NCBI GenBank assembly: GCA_026874595.1
Contig: CM049307.1
Location: forward strand, 60,828,870-60,892,869
Length of the DNA: 64,000 bases
Direction of reading: 5' to 3'
From: Sipunculus nudus
Taxonomy: Eukaryota > Annelida > Sipuncula > Golfingiida > Sipunculidae
Below are positions 25,954 to 37,465 of the stretch, in pieces. Each line of letters begins with the position of its first letter. Position 1 is the stretch's first letter. A model generated the notes under the pieces. The model was not told the DNA's origin. It ran no database searches and was given only the letters and a program-made list of their open reading frames with translations. The position numbers and the translations under genes are program-made.

Positions 25954-26357
25954 CTGAAATTTAGTTTGTAACAAAATAAATGGAAAAATCATGTGGACCA
26001 TGGTTCGTGGAATGGAGTATAATGTTACGATATTCACCAATTCAGTTGTGTATCCTGTCAAGAAGCGGGTTACTGTCAATAATGTGCAAAGATTATTGGA
26101 CAAGGGGTAAACATGCATTATAAGATTGGAGTAAACAGACCAGACACCTCTGCTTATCGATGTATGAGTCACATATCTGTTGCCTTGGTGTCATAAAGAC
26201 TGCCTTGGTTTCATGTTAACCGCACTTTCCATACCACTGCACCAGGTGTAACTGTCAAATCATGATTGGTACAACCTACCAACAGGTACATAGATTGAAC
26301 AGTATCAAATTTTGAGCAGATGCAGAAAAAAATAAATGATTCTTAAATGACAAATAC

Positions 26358-26570
26358 CTTCCCGCGTATCCATTTGTTCCACTTCATTATTTTTCTTCTC
26401 ATTTTCGTTCACATGGTTCATTTTGTTCCCCGTGATGCGTTGAGGTGATGTGACCGGTCGCTCTCGGCTGGATGAGAATTTTTGGTGGGACACGGTCACT
26501 TTATGCTTACTCGCAATCCGCCCAATCTCGACTGTCTTTACCCCTGTTTCCAGGGGTTGCCAAACCACAT
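26358..26570 (-). CDS. Candidate internal exon, unknown protein, 71 codons
   Basis: Minus strand, acceptor tttttctcag, donor GGAAG|gtattt, 213 nt (2 + 70 codons + 1). The sequence is polar: VVWQPLETGVKTVEIGRIAS, then KVTVSHQKFSS, then RPVTSPQRITGNK, then an Asn/Glu/Lys-rich end. GC and CpG are higher than around it. It is symmetric in phase (1-1). No family recognised; probably disordered, which limits recognition. Confidence 0.4.
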
Positions 26571-26656
26571 CTGAGAAAAAAGATCAAGAAATCACAATGA
26601 CTACTTAGGCGGGTCTACCTTCACGCGCTTTTACACGGTCAATGAAAATAAACAAG

Positions 26657-26767
26657 ATGGCGAACTATCCTGACTTTGGAATCCTGGGATACCAGTTGTT
26701 CCGCACGGACAAACTAGTGTGTGTCATGGATATTTTTACAGTATTTTTTCAACGCTTGTTTTTGTAA
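26657..26767 (+). CDS. Short ORF with strong start context, 36 codons
   Basis: AACAAGATGGCG gives a purine at -3 and G at +4 in a CpG-rich stretch. MANYPDFGILGYQLFRTDKL opens the frame; TAA follows at 26765. It could be a first exon with an unseen donor, or a small peptide on a promoter opposite to the minus-strand candidate exon. Unrecognised. Confidence 0.22.
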   Translation: MANYPDFGILGYQLFRTDKLVCVMDIFTVFFQRLFL

Positions 26768-26899
26768 AATGGCATCCACTAGTTAGCAACAGTGTTTTGG
26801 GTAGTCAATAAGACGCTGGCCATACTCGCCGGGTCAGATTTCCTAACCTAAGGACACAGCGCAGAATAACCGGAAGTTCAAAATACTCACATTTCAATA

Positions 26900-27451
26900 A
26901 CATAACTCAATCCAGGAAACGGTATAAATAAGTTTTCCCAAAATTATGAGTAACCACCGAGAAATCGATGCACACTCGATTTTTAAGACGCTGTCAGTGC
27001 AGTTAAATATAAGTTGATATAAATTGCATTCAAATATTACAATCGTAATCAAATCATGCTTGCAACTTCATGATATCGGCGTCTTTGCATTTAGTATTTG
27101 CTGACTGATAAAACTTTTGCTTCCAAAAATATGAATTATCTATATATAATATTATAATATTTTGTACATGTTAATTGCTTATAAATTAATTATCTGAATA
27201 TGAATGTCCGATGAACATATATGCTGATATAAAATTAATAATAATAATTGCAAGAACAACAAAATAATAATAAATAGTATTAGTTGTAATGGTAGAAGTA
27301 GTAGTAATAATAATAATAGAAATAAAGTAGTAGTAGTAACAGCGAGCAGTACTATTATCATTATAAATAGTACGTAGTTGTAGTAGTAGTAGTAGTAGTA
27401 GTATCAGTATATTAGTATATTAAATTATTAACCTTCTTCTTCTTTTTCTTA

Positions 27452-27490
<39 letters not shown>

Positions 27491-28760
27491 GCACATACAT
27501 TACCTTTTTCGAATCAGTTTATAACCTTTCAATAAACTTTGTATGTTTGTGTGAGAAAAACTTTCGATTTTGAATCAAAGTCACATATGAGAGATTCTGT
27601 GAAAAAAAGCCATGTTTAAGACTTTTCTCCGCCACACCAGGGTAATCTGTAGGCGACGGCTGACACTAAGTGTTCGGGTCCGTTTATCAACGAGAAAGAT
27701 CATATAGATTATATTGTATCTCAACTGGTTAAATCTATACGGAACAAAGCTACTTAATTGATTTGTCGGTGAGGCTCCCTTTAATATATTTTCGTTATGG
27801 TTTTTAATTACAAGATACAATTAAAACCTACTTTAATTGTCATCTCATTTTACTCGAACAGAGCAGACGAACGCAATGCGAAAAATAAGCAGGGTTATGA
27901 TTCACTTGATTTTGATCGTAATTTAATCATGATTTCAATAACTGTTAAAAAAGTCGTAACAATAATCAAAATGGATTTTTAAAGTTAGTTGAACAATTGC
28001 CTTAGATATTACCGCATTTTGAATTACAAAACATAAACAAATCACCAGCTACATGCAGATCCTCTGTGACACAAATAATCTGAAAGTATTTGTTTTAAAT
28101 TTCGTATGTTCATTGACTATGATTGTCACAGATAAACGACAAATATATTGTAATGATGTAAACAATATGCAGCAGTATACATTTCTTAACCCCAGTCTAG
28201 GCCTGCTGTGACAAGGACACTCACTTCAAATTTAACACTGCCATTCAAGTTAATTTTGCAGCCAGTTTCCTAGACAGGTCATTATGAACTTTAAGCTGTT
28301 TTAGTTAGCAGGTGGACTGATTTGGTACCATGTAAATGTCAAATGCTGCATTATTTTGTTAATACATTGACAAAATATATAATGAAGATATGCTGAATTA
28401 TTTTAAAGAACCCGTAAGGTGACCATATAATTAACGGCCCAGCAGGGGCGAACAAACCGAAAATGTTGCTCGGGATGATCCGCTACACATATTTTTCGTA
28501 AACTAACATTAAATGGAGAAGACTGACAGTTCATTTAAACACTGTATTTTACTATACATTTTATTATCTCAATTAAATTTCGTTTAGTAATGGGCCATGT
28601 TATGTAAGTGCGTATAGGCATATTATAGGGTTGCAGCACACGATCAGTCAAAAATGGCCAGTCTGAAATCATTTTTGCCAGTGGTCACATTTTAATAACA
28701 AAAACTTTCTATTTAGTTTCATATATAATTCTTATACCCTAAAATACTTTAAAATACTGT
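26900..28760. other. Intergenic, simple repeats, no gene seen
   Basis: Contains (TAATAA)- and (TAG)n-type runs at 27236-27335 and 27373-27405 and an (ATT)n run at 27454-27488. The leucine-rich minus frame here is produced by these runs. Confidence 0.5.
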
Positions 28761-28765
28761 CATTA

Positions 28766-29051
28766 GGTAAAAAAATAAGGTATGGTTCTCAGGCACTTTT
28801 TTTTCAGGAATCGGTGCGGGCGGGCGGTATTTTATTTTTTACCCTTTTTTTTGAATGCTCCGATAAAATGTCATATGATCAGTGAAAAGCTTGAAAATAA
28901 CAAATTTTTTTTGCTAAACAGGTAAAGGCACTACATTAATTGTATCATTTATCTACTTGAAAGATAAAAATCAAAATAAAAATTTTTGATCCGGGGGTTA
29001 AAAATTGACGCGGGCGGTACCTGAGAACTACACCTTTTATTTTTTTTGGCC
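28766..29051. mobile_element. Harbinger-like MITE, copy A (286 bp)
   Basis: Ends GGTAAAAAAATAAGGT and, on the other strand, GGCCAAAAAAAATAAAAGGT, with GTTCTCAGG further in on both sides. TTA flanks both ends (28763-28765, 29052-29054), as for PIF/Harbinger elements. A second copy at 35797-36082 has the same length. It sits about 0.9 kb upstream of the HAPSTR1 start codon. Confidence 0.72.
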
Positions 29052-29579
29052 TTATAATCTGTACTATAAAAATTGTTTCTTTAGTTGATAAAAGTAGAGG
29101 AAATGATTAATTTATCATAAATTGAATTCAATAAAAGAAGTCGGTTTAAAGTTTGAAAATAGAGTAAAAAATCGTGATTATTTTTTTTTTATAAAAGTCG
29201 ATTTTTAATTGCCCTGCATATAAGGTCTATAAGTTTGGTATCGTGAACGAATAAATTACAGTACTAATGTTCAACTTTACTTTTTCACCTGGTTAGTATA
29301 TAAACAAGGTTCACAAGAATAAAAACTTACATATACATGTATTTTAAGGCAGGACACATGTATACGTACCTGCGCCAACTTAGTTTTTCTGAGTATGGGT
29401 GCGCTCTTACCACGTTCCTAAATATTTTATTTATATTACTAATCCTCACAAAAGAAATAAAATGAACTATAACTGAATTTTCAGCCCAGTCATATGTTAA
29501 TTGTACAGCTGTTATATCGCGGGTCATAATCACAGGTCACAGATGAAAGCACCTACCAATGACGTCATATACTAATTGC

Positions 29580-29995
29580 ATCTATTAGTAGGCCTATATA
29601 ATATACATGTAGACCCTTATGGAACAAATGCAGAACGTGAAATTTGGCAATAATTTATTATTTGGCAATTCAAAATGTGAAAAATAGTAAATTAGAAGAT
29701 GATAACTAAATTTGGTAATGAAGTTTATAATATATATGTTCAACGTTCACACGATCATATACCAGTCGGCTTCGTGTTTCTGAAAGCGAGACTTTAATTC
29801 GTAAGCATTAGCGAATTTGTGTTTTGCTAGGAGGGGATCAATTGTCAACAATTGCGCGTGCGTGTTTATCGAAAGGCCATTCAGAAGCATTTGACTGCTG
29901 GGACGGTCACCGGCTGGGTGTGTTGGGAAGTGCTCTGGTTAGGGTTAGAAGCGTCCAACACAGCCTCCAAACTTTATTTGTACGTTATATAAACC
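29580..29995 (+). promoter_or_regulatory. HAPSTR1 5' region and probable 5' UTR
   Basis: The stretch before the HAPSTR1 ATG becomes richer in CpG than its AT-rich surroundings from about 29750, including TTGCGCGTGCGTG near 29850, which resembles an NRF-1-type site. No convincing TATA box at a fitting distance is seen. The transcription start cannot be placed from sequence alone. Confidence 0.4.
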
Positions 29996-30191
29996 ATGGC
30001 GGAAGACCATGATAGAGACCAGGACAGAATAAACGAAGCATGGTTGACGCCATGGGAGCAAGAATGTTCCGAGGAATGGGAGAGAGAATCCAACATGGAC
30101 GATTTTCTGTCAGTTGCGGATGAACAGTCGTCACAACAGTTGTGGCTCTCTTTTCAAAATTCCGCGTCCTCCATAGCTAATTTGTACAAAG
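29996..30191 (+). CDS. HAPSTR1: HAPSTR1 exon 1 (start codon, first FQNSASS motif)
   Basis: Encodes 65 residues plus one base. It is rich in Asp and Glu, then carries the first motif LWLSFQNSASSIANLYKG. The donor AAAG|gtgggt splits the Gly codon (phase 1). The in-frame stop TAA at 29990-29992 excludes an upstream start in this exon. Confidence 0.93.
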
Positions 30192-33100
30192 GTGGGTGAA
30201 TTCAATAAAAACATTGGTGTTTTTTGTTGGAAAAGAGCGTAATTTGTGTCGGTTTTTACTAATGAGGTCATATGATAAATTTTCCTTGACCTGATTTTCT
30301 CGCTTTGCTTGCAGAAAAGTTCCACGATCAGGGTTCGCCATGGGTTCCGTTCCAGAATTCCGCTAGTAGCGTCACAGTTCTCTACAAAGGTGAGGAAATA
30401 AACGGCTGGTTTTGACTTGTAATATAGTTTCCGGTTTGTAATTCTCAAGGGGGGGGGGGGGGGGGGAGGAGGAGTCGTAAATCAAGCATGAAGTGTTTCA
30501 TAATGCATTTCATGTCTGTGCTGTTGACATTTAGGACTTCATTTACAGTAGCAGTTCTGAAGGAAAGGGTATTGTCTGTTATAATTCAGATTCAATGATT
30601 ATCAAAGGTATTCTGTAGAATTTCCATCCGGACCGAAAAGAAGTGAAAATGGATTCTATATCTCCTTCGCTGTAACTGCTGTCTTGTGTAGCAAGATTCT
30701 CTGAGTTTCACCACCAGGGACGGTACAGGGCAGATACTTGTAATCTGACCAATTGGTGCATAGATTCACATTGTGCATCCAATCCTGGGACAACCTGCTC
30801 TCATTGGTCTGATCCTTGGCCCTGTGCAAGCACTGGTGTTGAGACACAGAAAACTTGCTAAACATAGCAGCTTGTTGTTAAGAATATGATTCAGAACAAC
30901 TGCTGTGTTTAACCATTGCAGGGGTGTAGTGATAAGCAAGGGAGGGTATATTTAGGTCACACAAGTGTGACAGCAGTTTTGTCAAACTACCATGTATGAA
31001 AGCTTGGAATTGGATATGGTTCTGTGCGTGTACCTGTCAATATATGAACCACACAGAGACAGAGCGAGGTCAAGTTTGCCATTCATAATTTGGTGTTGCA
31101 CTTGAAGTGCTTGGGCTGGGAATTACCTGTGACCAGTATTACCTTGTATTGATTTTCATTTGTTGAAACTTAAAATTTGTCACAAAGATTTCCATTTTCT
31201 TTTTCTTATGGGTACTTTAAATATGGATGTTTCTTCCTTGTTGCAGACAGTTTAGAAGTAAAAAAGAACAGCTTTGATTTAGGAGTACAATATGGTAATG
31301 TCAAAAGGACTAAAGATGTGCTAGCCTGGGCCAGAAAACGCAGACGCCACATACGTCGTGAAGAACTCATAGCATATTTATGTGGCAAAACACCACCCCC
31401 TCGTCATAAACCCAGTCATAGTTTGCCTAGACCTGTGGTTAGGCATAGTCTTGACAGAGCATCACCCAAACTCCACCATGTGCCTCAAGCTGAAACCAAA
31501 CACAGCCCTGAAGAGACAGACCTGCAACCTTTTAGAGATGCTTTAGCCCTGCAAGGTGAGTTTTGATTGCGTTTATGCGGAGTATGTGTCTAGGATACTT
31601 GATACAGACACATAAAGAGCTCGAAGAAAACGCAAGAATTTAAAACGCATGCCGGTCGAATAATTGTATAAAACAAAATATTGTGTTTATGACAGGGAAA
31701 CTTAGGTAAGCTGAGGCAGAAATAATAGTTTAATTGAATGACCTAGAAAGTAAGCAAGACATTATGTTCAAGAATGAACTTCAATGAAGACAGGACTTGC
31801 TTTTCAAACTTTGTAACCCCGGCGCCACGAACTGCCTCAGAATCAGAAACTATGACATGCGTGACCTTTTCTCACAGAGTCGCACAGCTGGCAGTTGATA
31901 CATTGTAACAAGTTAACCCAGGCAGCTGCTGGCCTAGAGTGTTGCCGATCTCTGTGAAGGTTGACATAAACACAGGCAAATTGTGATGTAGCAGATGCAT
32001 AATTTGAAGTCACTGCAGTTCAAGAGGTCATTTGTTCATATTTTAAAACTTTACCTTAACTGTAGGATAAAGCCAAAAGGTGTTTTAATGCACCTGGAGG
32101 CTGGATGATGGCCAGTGTGGTAAAAGTACACAAAGTGAACATGAATATATGATTAGTCAGAACTTATCATTTAAATTAGGTTTTAAGATCAACTTAGCTC
32201 TGCTTTAAACCTTGTGTGAATGGAAAGCGGGGATTTTTTTTGTTAATTCTTGTGTCCACAAGGTATAAGACCAGTAATTTCCAGGATTTTAATGTTGTTA
32301 AGTATATAAGTTGATAGTGTAAACGTTAAGATTAAAATTTTTGTGCTAATCCTGCACAAATAAAACCCCCTAGGGTGAGCATTACAAGTGTTATTTGGCA
32401 ACATTTGTATGTATTGAAGGTTACGAACCATCTGTGGAGTGTGACATGATGTCACAAAGCATGATGACATCACAGGCCATTTTTATAGCTTAATAAAAGG
32501 CAGCTGTTGGTCAGTCAGCATACAGCATGATGATGTATGTTTATTTTGTAAAAATTATTCAAGGCAGGAGCATCACATACATCACTTGTGCAGGGGTGTA
32601 ATGAGGAACCTCATTTAATAGTCTTTGTGTAGGCATATATCATTTGTCCCTTAGTTCCTGGAAGATGCCTATACATTATAGAAATGCAATTCTTTTCAAG
32701 TGTATCTCATGATCAACTGCCATGAGCTTGCATTGAAATTAGTGTTGCTAGGATGGTTCTATTCAGTCCATTGTATTTAGTTTTAATCTGGTACAAATCA
32801 AACCAGGTTACTGGGTGTGGTCACCATAGCTAATTATTTTGGCATGTTCAGTTATGCCATTGCAAGGAGTTGTTTTGCTTTGCTTAATTGGTATTCCAAC
32901 CAAGTCATTGGACCCTTGACAAATAATGCTACTGATATACATGCATGATTGATACCAGTGGTACAATATTTCTTTATTGGCCAATATTTTGAATATGGAC
33001 TAAGTCTGTGGTTGTTATTGCATTTAACTATATCATATTGTTACCAGATTCCTGATGCTTTTGTTATATATATGTCAAGGTCCAATCCAGATTTGGACCA

Positions 33101-34440
33101 ATTGGCGTTTGTTCCAGATCAAATCCTGATCAGGGTTTAGGCCTGACCAAAACCCTGATCATTAAATTTTAGGAAAGAGAATGAGTTCCTGTCTGAACCT
33201 GTCAAGGTTCATGTCAGCCCAGACCTAGAGTAGATTCAGAGTATGCCTGTATCCCTGACAGGATGTCTGAATTTATAACTTAATAAGTAATGACAAATCT
33301 TAATTTAGTTTGTTTTGTAATAATTATTCTACCTCAATAACTTTACTAATATTAAAGTTTGAATTAATTGAGTGATTATATTTTCATTAGAATTGTTTAT
33401 TCAATATTTTATATAACAATAGAATTAGTTTAAGCTGTGTAAATAAGTGTATATATGATGCGTTTTGAAGGAAGAATAATTTATTAGATGGATGACATGA
33501 ATAAGAAGTTGGTGAAAACAATATTTTTATTGCAAACATGCAATGAAGATATGAAAACAGGGTAAAACCGTATATATATTCTTCTCCTCAAATGAAATGT
33601 ACACAACTATATACAATGTTACATCAAGTTGTACATAACTGGAAAATGTGAAAATGAAGACAACTCTTTTCAATTTAAGCACAACTAGTCAGATCTGAAA
33701 TGTTACTTGTGTAACTTTTACAGTACAGTAATATGGTCATTTGAGTATGTGTTATTTATATAAAAATAACTGCATGTGATGTTTATATTGCACTATAAGT
33801 GACAGAGATACAAACTAATTGACAGAGATATTCAATTGTATCTTACCAGAAACAATACATAATTACTATCCCCTCATAAAAAGTCTACACATATCAATGG
33901 ATTCTTGAACAAGTTGAAAAATTTTAGTTTTCTGCATAAGACAAGTTCACATAACCGTTTAATATAGTATTTACATTTCTATAAGAAGTTAAGTATCATA
34001 TGAAGTTTCCAGACCCAAGTTTTCAGTTATGGATATTCTTAACTTGTATCAACTCATGAACAGCTTACATTCAAGTGAAAAATCCTGATTTCATGAAAAC
34101 TAACAATTTCTAATTTCTTTTCAACATTTTCAACTATATACATATATTTTTATTACATATATTAATATATATAAAATACAAGTTTTCACACATCTTGGTT
34201 TATTATTTTCATGTCTAAACCGTCTGAATTATAATGTTTACACCAAAAGCCTGCTCTAGTCAGCCTTAGAATCTCATTCAGAAACTGTTCAAGACTCAAT
34301 CACGGTAAAGGCCAGTCTGAATCCTGATCGGGATTTGGTCTGGACCAATCACCAGTTGGTCATGCCCTGATCCCGACAGAGATTTGGTCTGGATCAAATC
34401 CTGATTGGTCTGGGCCTTGATGTATATATATATATATATG

Positions 34441-34471
<31 letters not shown>

Positions 34472-35403
34472 GTCAGGGTAGAGTTTGCGATCTGGTAGAA
34501 TCGGAGTTTCTTCTGGGAGAAACTACGATCGGAGTCGCTGCTGGTAAAAACCATGATCGGAGTCTCTACCAGTAGAAACTCTGATCCCACTGGTAGAGAC
34601 TCTGATCGTGGTTTCTACCAGTTGAAACTAATTAACACCTCAACTGTGACAGCTTTCACACCTTGCGAGTTGTTTGGTTACAAGGAGATACATCAAAGGT
34701 AAAACGTTATAGGTAAACATTTCACACCTAATAAATACTTGCCTGTTCTCTTTCCCACTTAGTGAATTATTTTGTAAGAAGAACAAACATCAAGGGTAAT
34801 AATTTAACAACATAATGGTTCCATGCCTGTGACATACTAAAAATAAATAGGAAATAAATTCACAGGTTTTTAAAGGGGAAAAAGGCATAATAAAATAAGG
34901 TCACAATTTTTTAAGAAAATACACATATTTGATATTTAAATAAATATAAAATATTATTTAACAACCACAGAAACTTATTTTGGGATTTGCACCAACAGAA
35001 TTCCTACCTGTAGAAATGAAGTTCCTACCAATAGGGTCGCAGTTTCTACTGGTTGGCTTATCATTAATTGAAGTTCCCACCAGTAAGATCGCAGTTTCTA
35101 CTGGCCCGGTAGGATCGCAGTTTCTACTGGTTGGCCCTTCAGTAGAATTTAAGTTCCTACCAGTAGGATCGCAGTTTATTCAGGTAGGAACTGTGATTGG
35201 AGTCTCCACCAGTATAGTATCAGTTAAACTGAAGTTCCTAACTCCGATCCTACTGGTAGAAACCATGATAGAAATCTCTACAAGTAGCATCAGAGTTTCT
35301 ACCTGTAGAAACTCCGATCGTGGTTTCTACCAGCAGAGTCTCCGATCGTAGTTTCTACTGGTAGAAACTCCAATTCTACCAGATCGCAATCTCTACCTTG
35401 ACA

Positions 35404-35444
<41 letters not shown>

Positions 35445-37465
35445 CAAACAATAATTATGGATTGCCACCACTCAGTTACACCTAGTGGAGGAAAGCCCTG
35501 TTTGTTTCCAGACAAATGTAACATTTCTGCCTTGAAAGCGGTTTGATCCCTTTCACCTCAAGATTTTGACTCTCCTGGAATGATTTTGAGATACCTTGTC
35601 AACAAGGAAACATACCTTGGGCATAGAGTACTGAAAGTTAAATCCATCTTTTGTCAGGAGCAAGATGGTTGCCCACCAGTTGGCAAATAACCTAATGTTT
35701 ACATCTGGTCATTATCTGGTGAGGTGATTAACAGTAATCAGAGCTACCTAGAGTGGCCAACTGTCAATCAGAACAGGTTCAGAATCAGACTCATTAGGCA
35801 AATAGATAAGGTATGGTTCTCAAGCACTTCTTTCAGGAATCAATGCGGGCTTGTGAAATTGTATTTTTTACCTTTGTGTGAATGTTTCGAAAAAATTTCA
35901 TATATTCAAGCATAAGCATGAAATTCACAGAATTGTCATGCAAAACAGGTAAAATCATGACATATTAATGGAAATCTTATCAAAATTGTATTATTTTATC
36001 ATTTTGAAAGATGAAAATAAAAAATTTATGTTCAGGGTTTAAATTGACGTGGGGGCTGCCTGAGAACCATATTTTTTTGGCCTTAAAGCTTGACCGTTCA
36101 AATATTACTATTCAGAGAGGCTTTGATCAAGTTAGATGAGGTGTCCTCAGAACCCCAGACAGGTTACCTTGACCTCTGTTCTGAAATCCAGAGAATGAAA
36201 AAACTTGAAGCATGTTTTGAAGTAGGGCTAATGACAATATTTGGGGTTTTAAATTTAATATTAAAATTGAAACAATTCATAAGTCTTCATTTTCACAAAA
36301 CAGGCTTTACAATTTATAATCTAGGATGATTATTGATTTAATGAATGTCAAACACTGTTGGTGTTAGCTTTTCTTTTATTTTCATATTCCAAAACTTTGT
36401 TTTTGAGACTGGGTAAATAGCAAGTTTTCTGTAATCCATAACAACTGTGTAACAGTACATCATAGTTAAACTGCATGTGTATCATATGTAAGGGTAACTA
36501 ACGTTTATGGGAGTGAAAGGCAGTTTTGGGCAGGTTATAACCTATTTCAGGCATTCAAAGGCTGGTTTTAGGCACTGCCCTGCCAAAAATGGGTTTTGGG
36601 CATGACATGTTGAACTGGAAATGTGCATTCTTAGGAATGCAAGCCTCCACCATGTGAGGGGGGGGGGGTCTGTTATGGGATGCTCTCCAACCCGTGTTTG
36701 CCTTCATTTGGCTCATATTCCCAGGTTCATTTATGCATAAGTGACTGCCTATTTGTGTACATATACCTTTACAATGTTCCCGAATCGGAATGATATTTAG
36801 TATCAACACTTAAATCTTATTGATTCTTCATTGGCCCATTCCCAAAATGCCCTGAAAATTATATGCGATTCCATTAGTGATTGCCTCAGTTATTTTGGGT
36901 ATAAATATTCATTTATTTATTTTACATGGATTATACAAATGGTTATTATAACTAATCACGGCACTCTCCATGGCTTTGGTGATGGCATTAGTTAGTCTGC
37001 AGGGGTGGAGGAAACCAGAGTACCTGGAGAAAACCACCAGGCAACTACAACCCACTCTCATAGCCATGCCGGGGATCACACCTGGGTCGCCAGCGGAGAG
37101 AGCCAAGAGTTTTACCACTCAGCTGCCCAGGCCCCAAAATAGTACAAAATAGGGTTGAACTCCTATAAAAACACATAAATAAACCTCAAATATGAATAAT
37201 TTGCCTTCACACAGGATTTTTTTTAATGTTTTGCACACCATATGGTTTTTAACCATTGCTGTTTGTTCTTGTTTCAGGACTGAATGGAAGTATGGCAAAC
37301 ATCAGTGTCGGCGTATCAGACAGTGAAGGCCAAGCCTTCAGTAACACAGACTTCAATTGTTATATCCTAGAAGAAATGGCTCGCCGCAGTGAGGGGCGCA
37401 AGCGAATGCCCTCTACTGACATTAGGCATGACTCACCAAGTCGCAAAAGGAATAGATTATTGTGA
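29996..37465 (+). CDS. HAPSTR1: HAPSTR1 orthologue (C16orf72 family), complete, 4 exons, 255 aa
   Basis: Joined exons 29996-30191, 30315-30389, 31247-31555 and 37278-37465 give 768 nt, or 255 residues plus TGA. All three introns are GT-AG and phase 1 (123, 857 and 5722 bp). The protein matches HAPSTR1 (human C16orf72, DUF4588) as I know the family: an acidic N-terminus with WLTPWEQEC, two W-x2-FQNSASS-x3-LYK motifs, a basic block with KDVLAWARKRRR and REELIAYLCGKTPPPR, the ETDLQPFRDALALQGLNG stretch, and a C-terminal tail with LEEMA and a KRNR end. The human protein is about 275 aa, so length fits. Known role: nuclear adaptor that binds the ubiquitin ligase HUWE1 and tunes stress signalling. 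The start is decided by an in-frame TAA two codons before ATG and by the context accATGg. No damage is visible. Confidence 0.95.
30315..30389 (+). CDS. HAPSTR1: HAPSTR1 exon 2 (second FQNSASS motif)
   Basis: A 75-nt exon between acceptor ttgcttgcag and donor AAAG|gtgagg. It encodes the second motif, PWVPFQNSASSVTVLYKG. It is symmetric (phase 1-1), so skipping it would remove exactly 25 residues in frame. Confidence 0.93.
30449..30466 (+). repeat. 18-G run in HAPSTR1 intron 2
   Basis: Uninterrupted G run followed by AGGAGGAG on the coding strand, 60 bp inside the intron. Could form G-quadruplex in DNA or pre-mRNA. Confidence 0.7.
31247..31555 (+). CDS. HAPSTR1: HAPSTR1 exon 3 (conserved basic core)
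   Basis: A 309-nt exon, acceptor ccttgttgcag, donor CAAG|gtgagt. It encodes the SFDLGVQYGN start, the Arg/Lys-rich KRRRHIRREELIAYLCGK core (likely nuclear localisation and HUWE1-side surface, by family knowledge), a Pro/His/Ser-rich linker, and the ETDLQPFRDAL segment. Also symmetric, phase 1-1. Confidence 0.94.
31556..33060. other. HAPSTR1 intron 3, left part
   Basis: No second gene or repeat of note is visible before the foldback pair. Frames of up to 76 codons show no coding features. Confidence 0.6.
33066..34428. mobile_element. Foldback element 1 in HAPSTR1 intron 3
   Basis: Left end after (TA)n reads TGTCAAGGTCCAATCCAGA; the right end, on the other strand before (TA)n, reads CATCAAGGCCCAGACCAATC. 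Arms of about 100-170 bp carry inverted short repeats of the type GATCAGGATTTGGTCTGGACC. The middle (33250-34250) is AT-rich with no ORF of note. It is shared end to end with the next element through one (TA)n tract. Confidence 0.55.
34418..34470. repeat. (TA)n tract between the two foldback elements
   Basis: An almost pure TA run with two TG interruptions. It forms the common border of both foldbacks. Confidence 0.9.
34471..35403. mobile_element. Foldback element 2 in HAPSTR1 intron 3
   Basis: Left TGTCAGGGTAGAGTTTGCGA and right (complement) TGTCAAGGTAGAGATTGCGA, each abutting (TA)n. Both arms are built from about 23-32 bp motifs of the form GATCGGAGTTTCTACCAGTA in alternating orientation: 34483-34630 on the left, and about 34990-35395 on the right. 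No transposase ORF. The terminal TGTCARGG is shared with the adjacent element. Confidence 0.65.
35404..35443. repeat. (TA)n tract at the outer end of foldback element 2
   Basis: A TA dinucleotide run directly after the right terminus CTACCTTGACA. Confidence 0.9.
35797..36082. mobile_element. Harbinger-like MITE, copy B (286 bp), in HAPSTR1 intron 3
   Basis: Same ends and interior as the copy at 28766-29051, including ATAAGGTATGGTTCTCA near the left end and TTTTTTTGGCC at the right. TTA target duplication at 35794-35796 and 36083-36085. Internal divergence (the GCGGGCGGGCGG stretch of copy A is GCGGGCTTG here) shows it is not a recent copy of its neighbour. Confidence 0.72.
36999..37136 (-). 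mobile_element. tRNA-derived SINE in HAPSTR1 intron 3
   Basis: Read on the minus strand: GGGCAGCTGAGTGGTAAAAC resembles a tRNA A box, GGTGTGATCCCCG resembles a B box, and the body CCTGGTGGTTTTCTCC followed by TACTCTGGTTTCCTCC is the tail motif seen in widespread invertebrate and fish SINEs. It lies about 140 bp before the last exon of HAPSTR1, antisense to it. Confidence 0.6.
37278..37465 (+). CDS. HAPSTR1: HAPSTR1 exon 4 (C-terminus and stop)
   Basis: Acceptor ttcttgtttcag. The 188-nt coding part ends in TGA at 37463-37465. It encodes GLNGSMANISV, an acidic/hydrophobic LEEMA helix and a basic tail rich in Arg and Lys, in the order expected for the family. A possible poly(A) signal ATTAAA lies at 37953-37958, about 490 bp past the stop. 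Confidence 0.92.

Noticed and set aside
27179-27361. Leucine-rich minus-strand frame resembling a membrane peptide
   Set aside because: Produced by TAA/TAG trinucleotide repeats.
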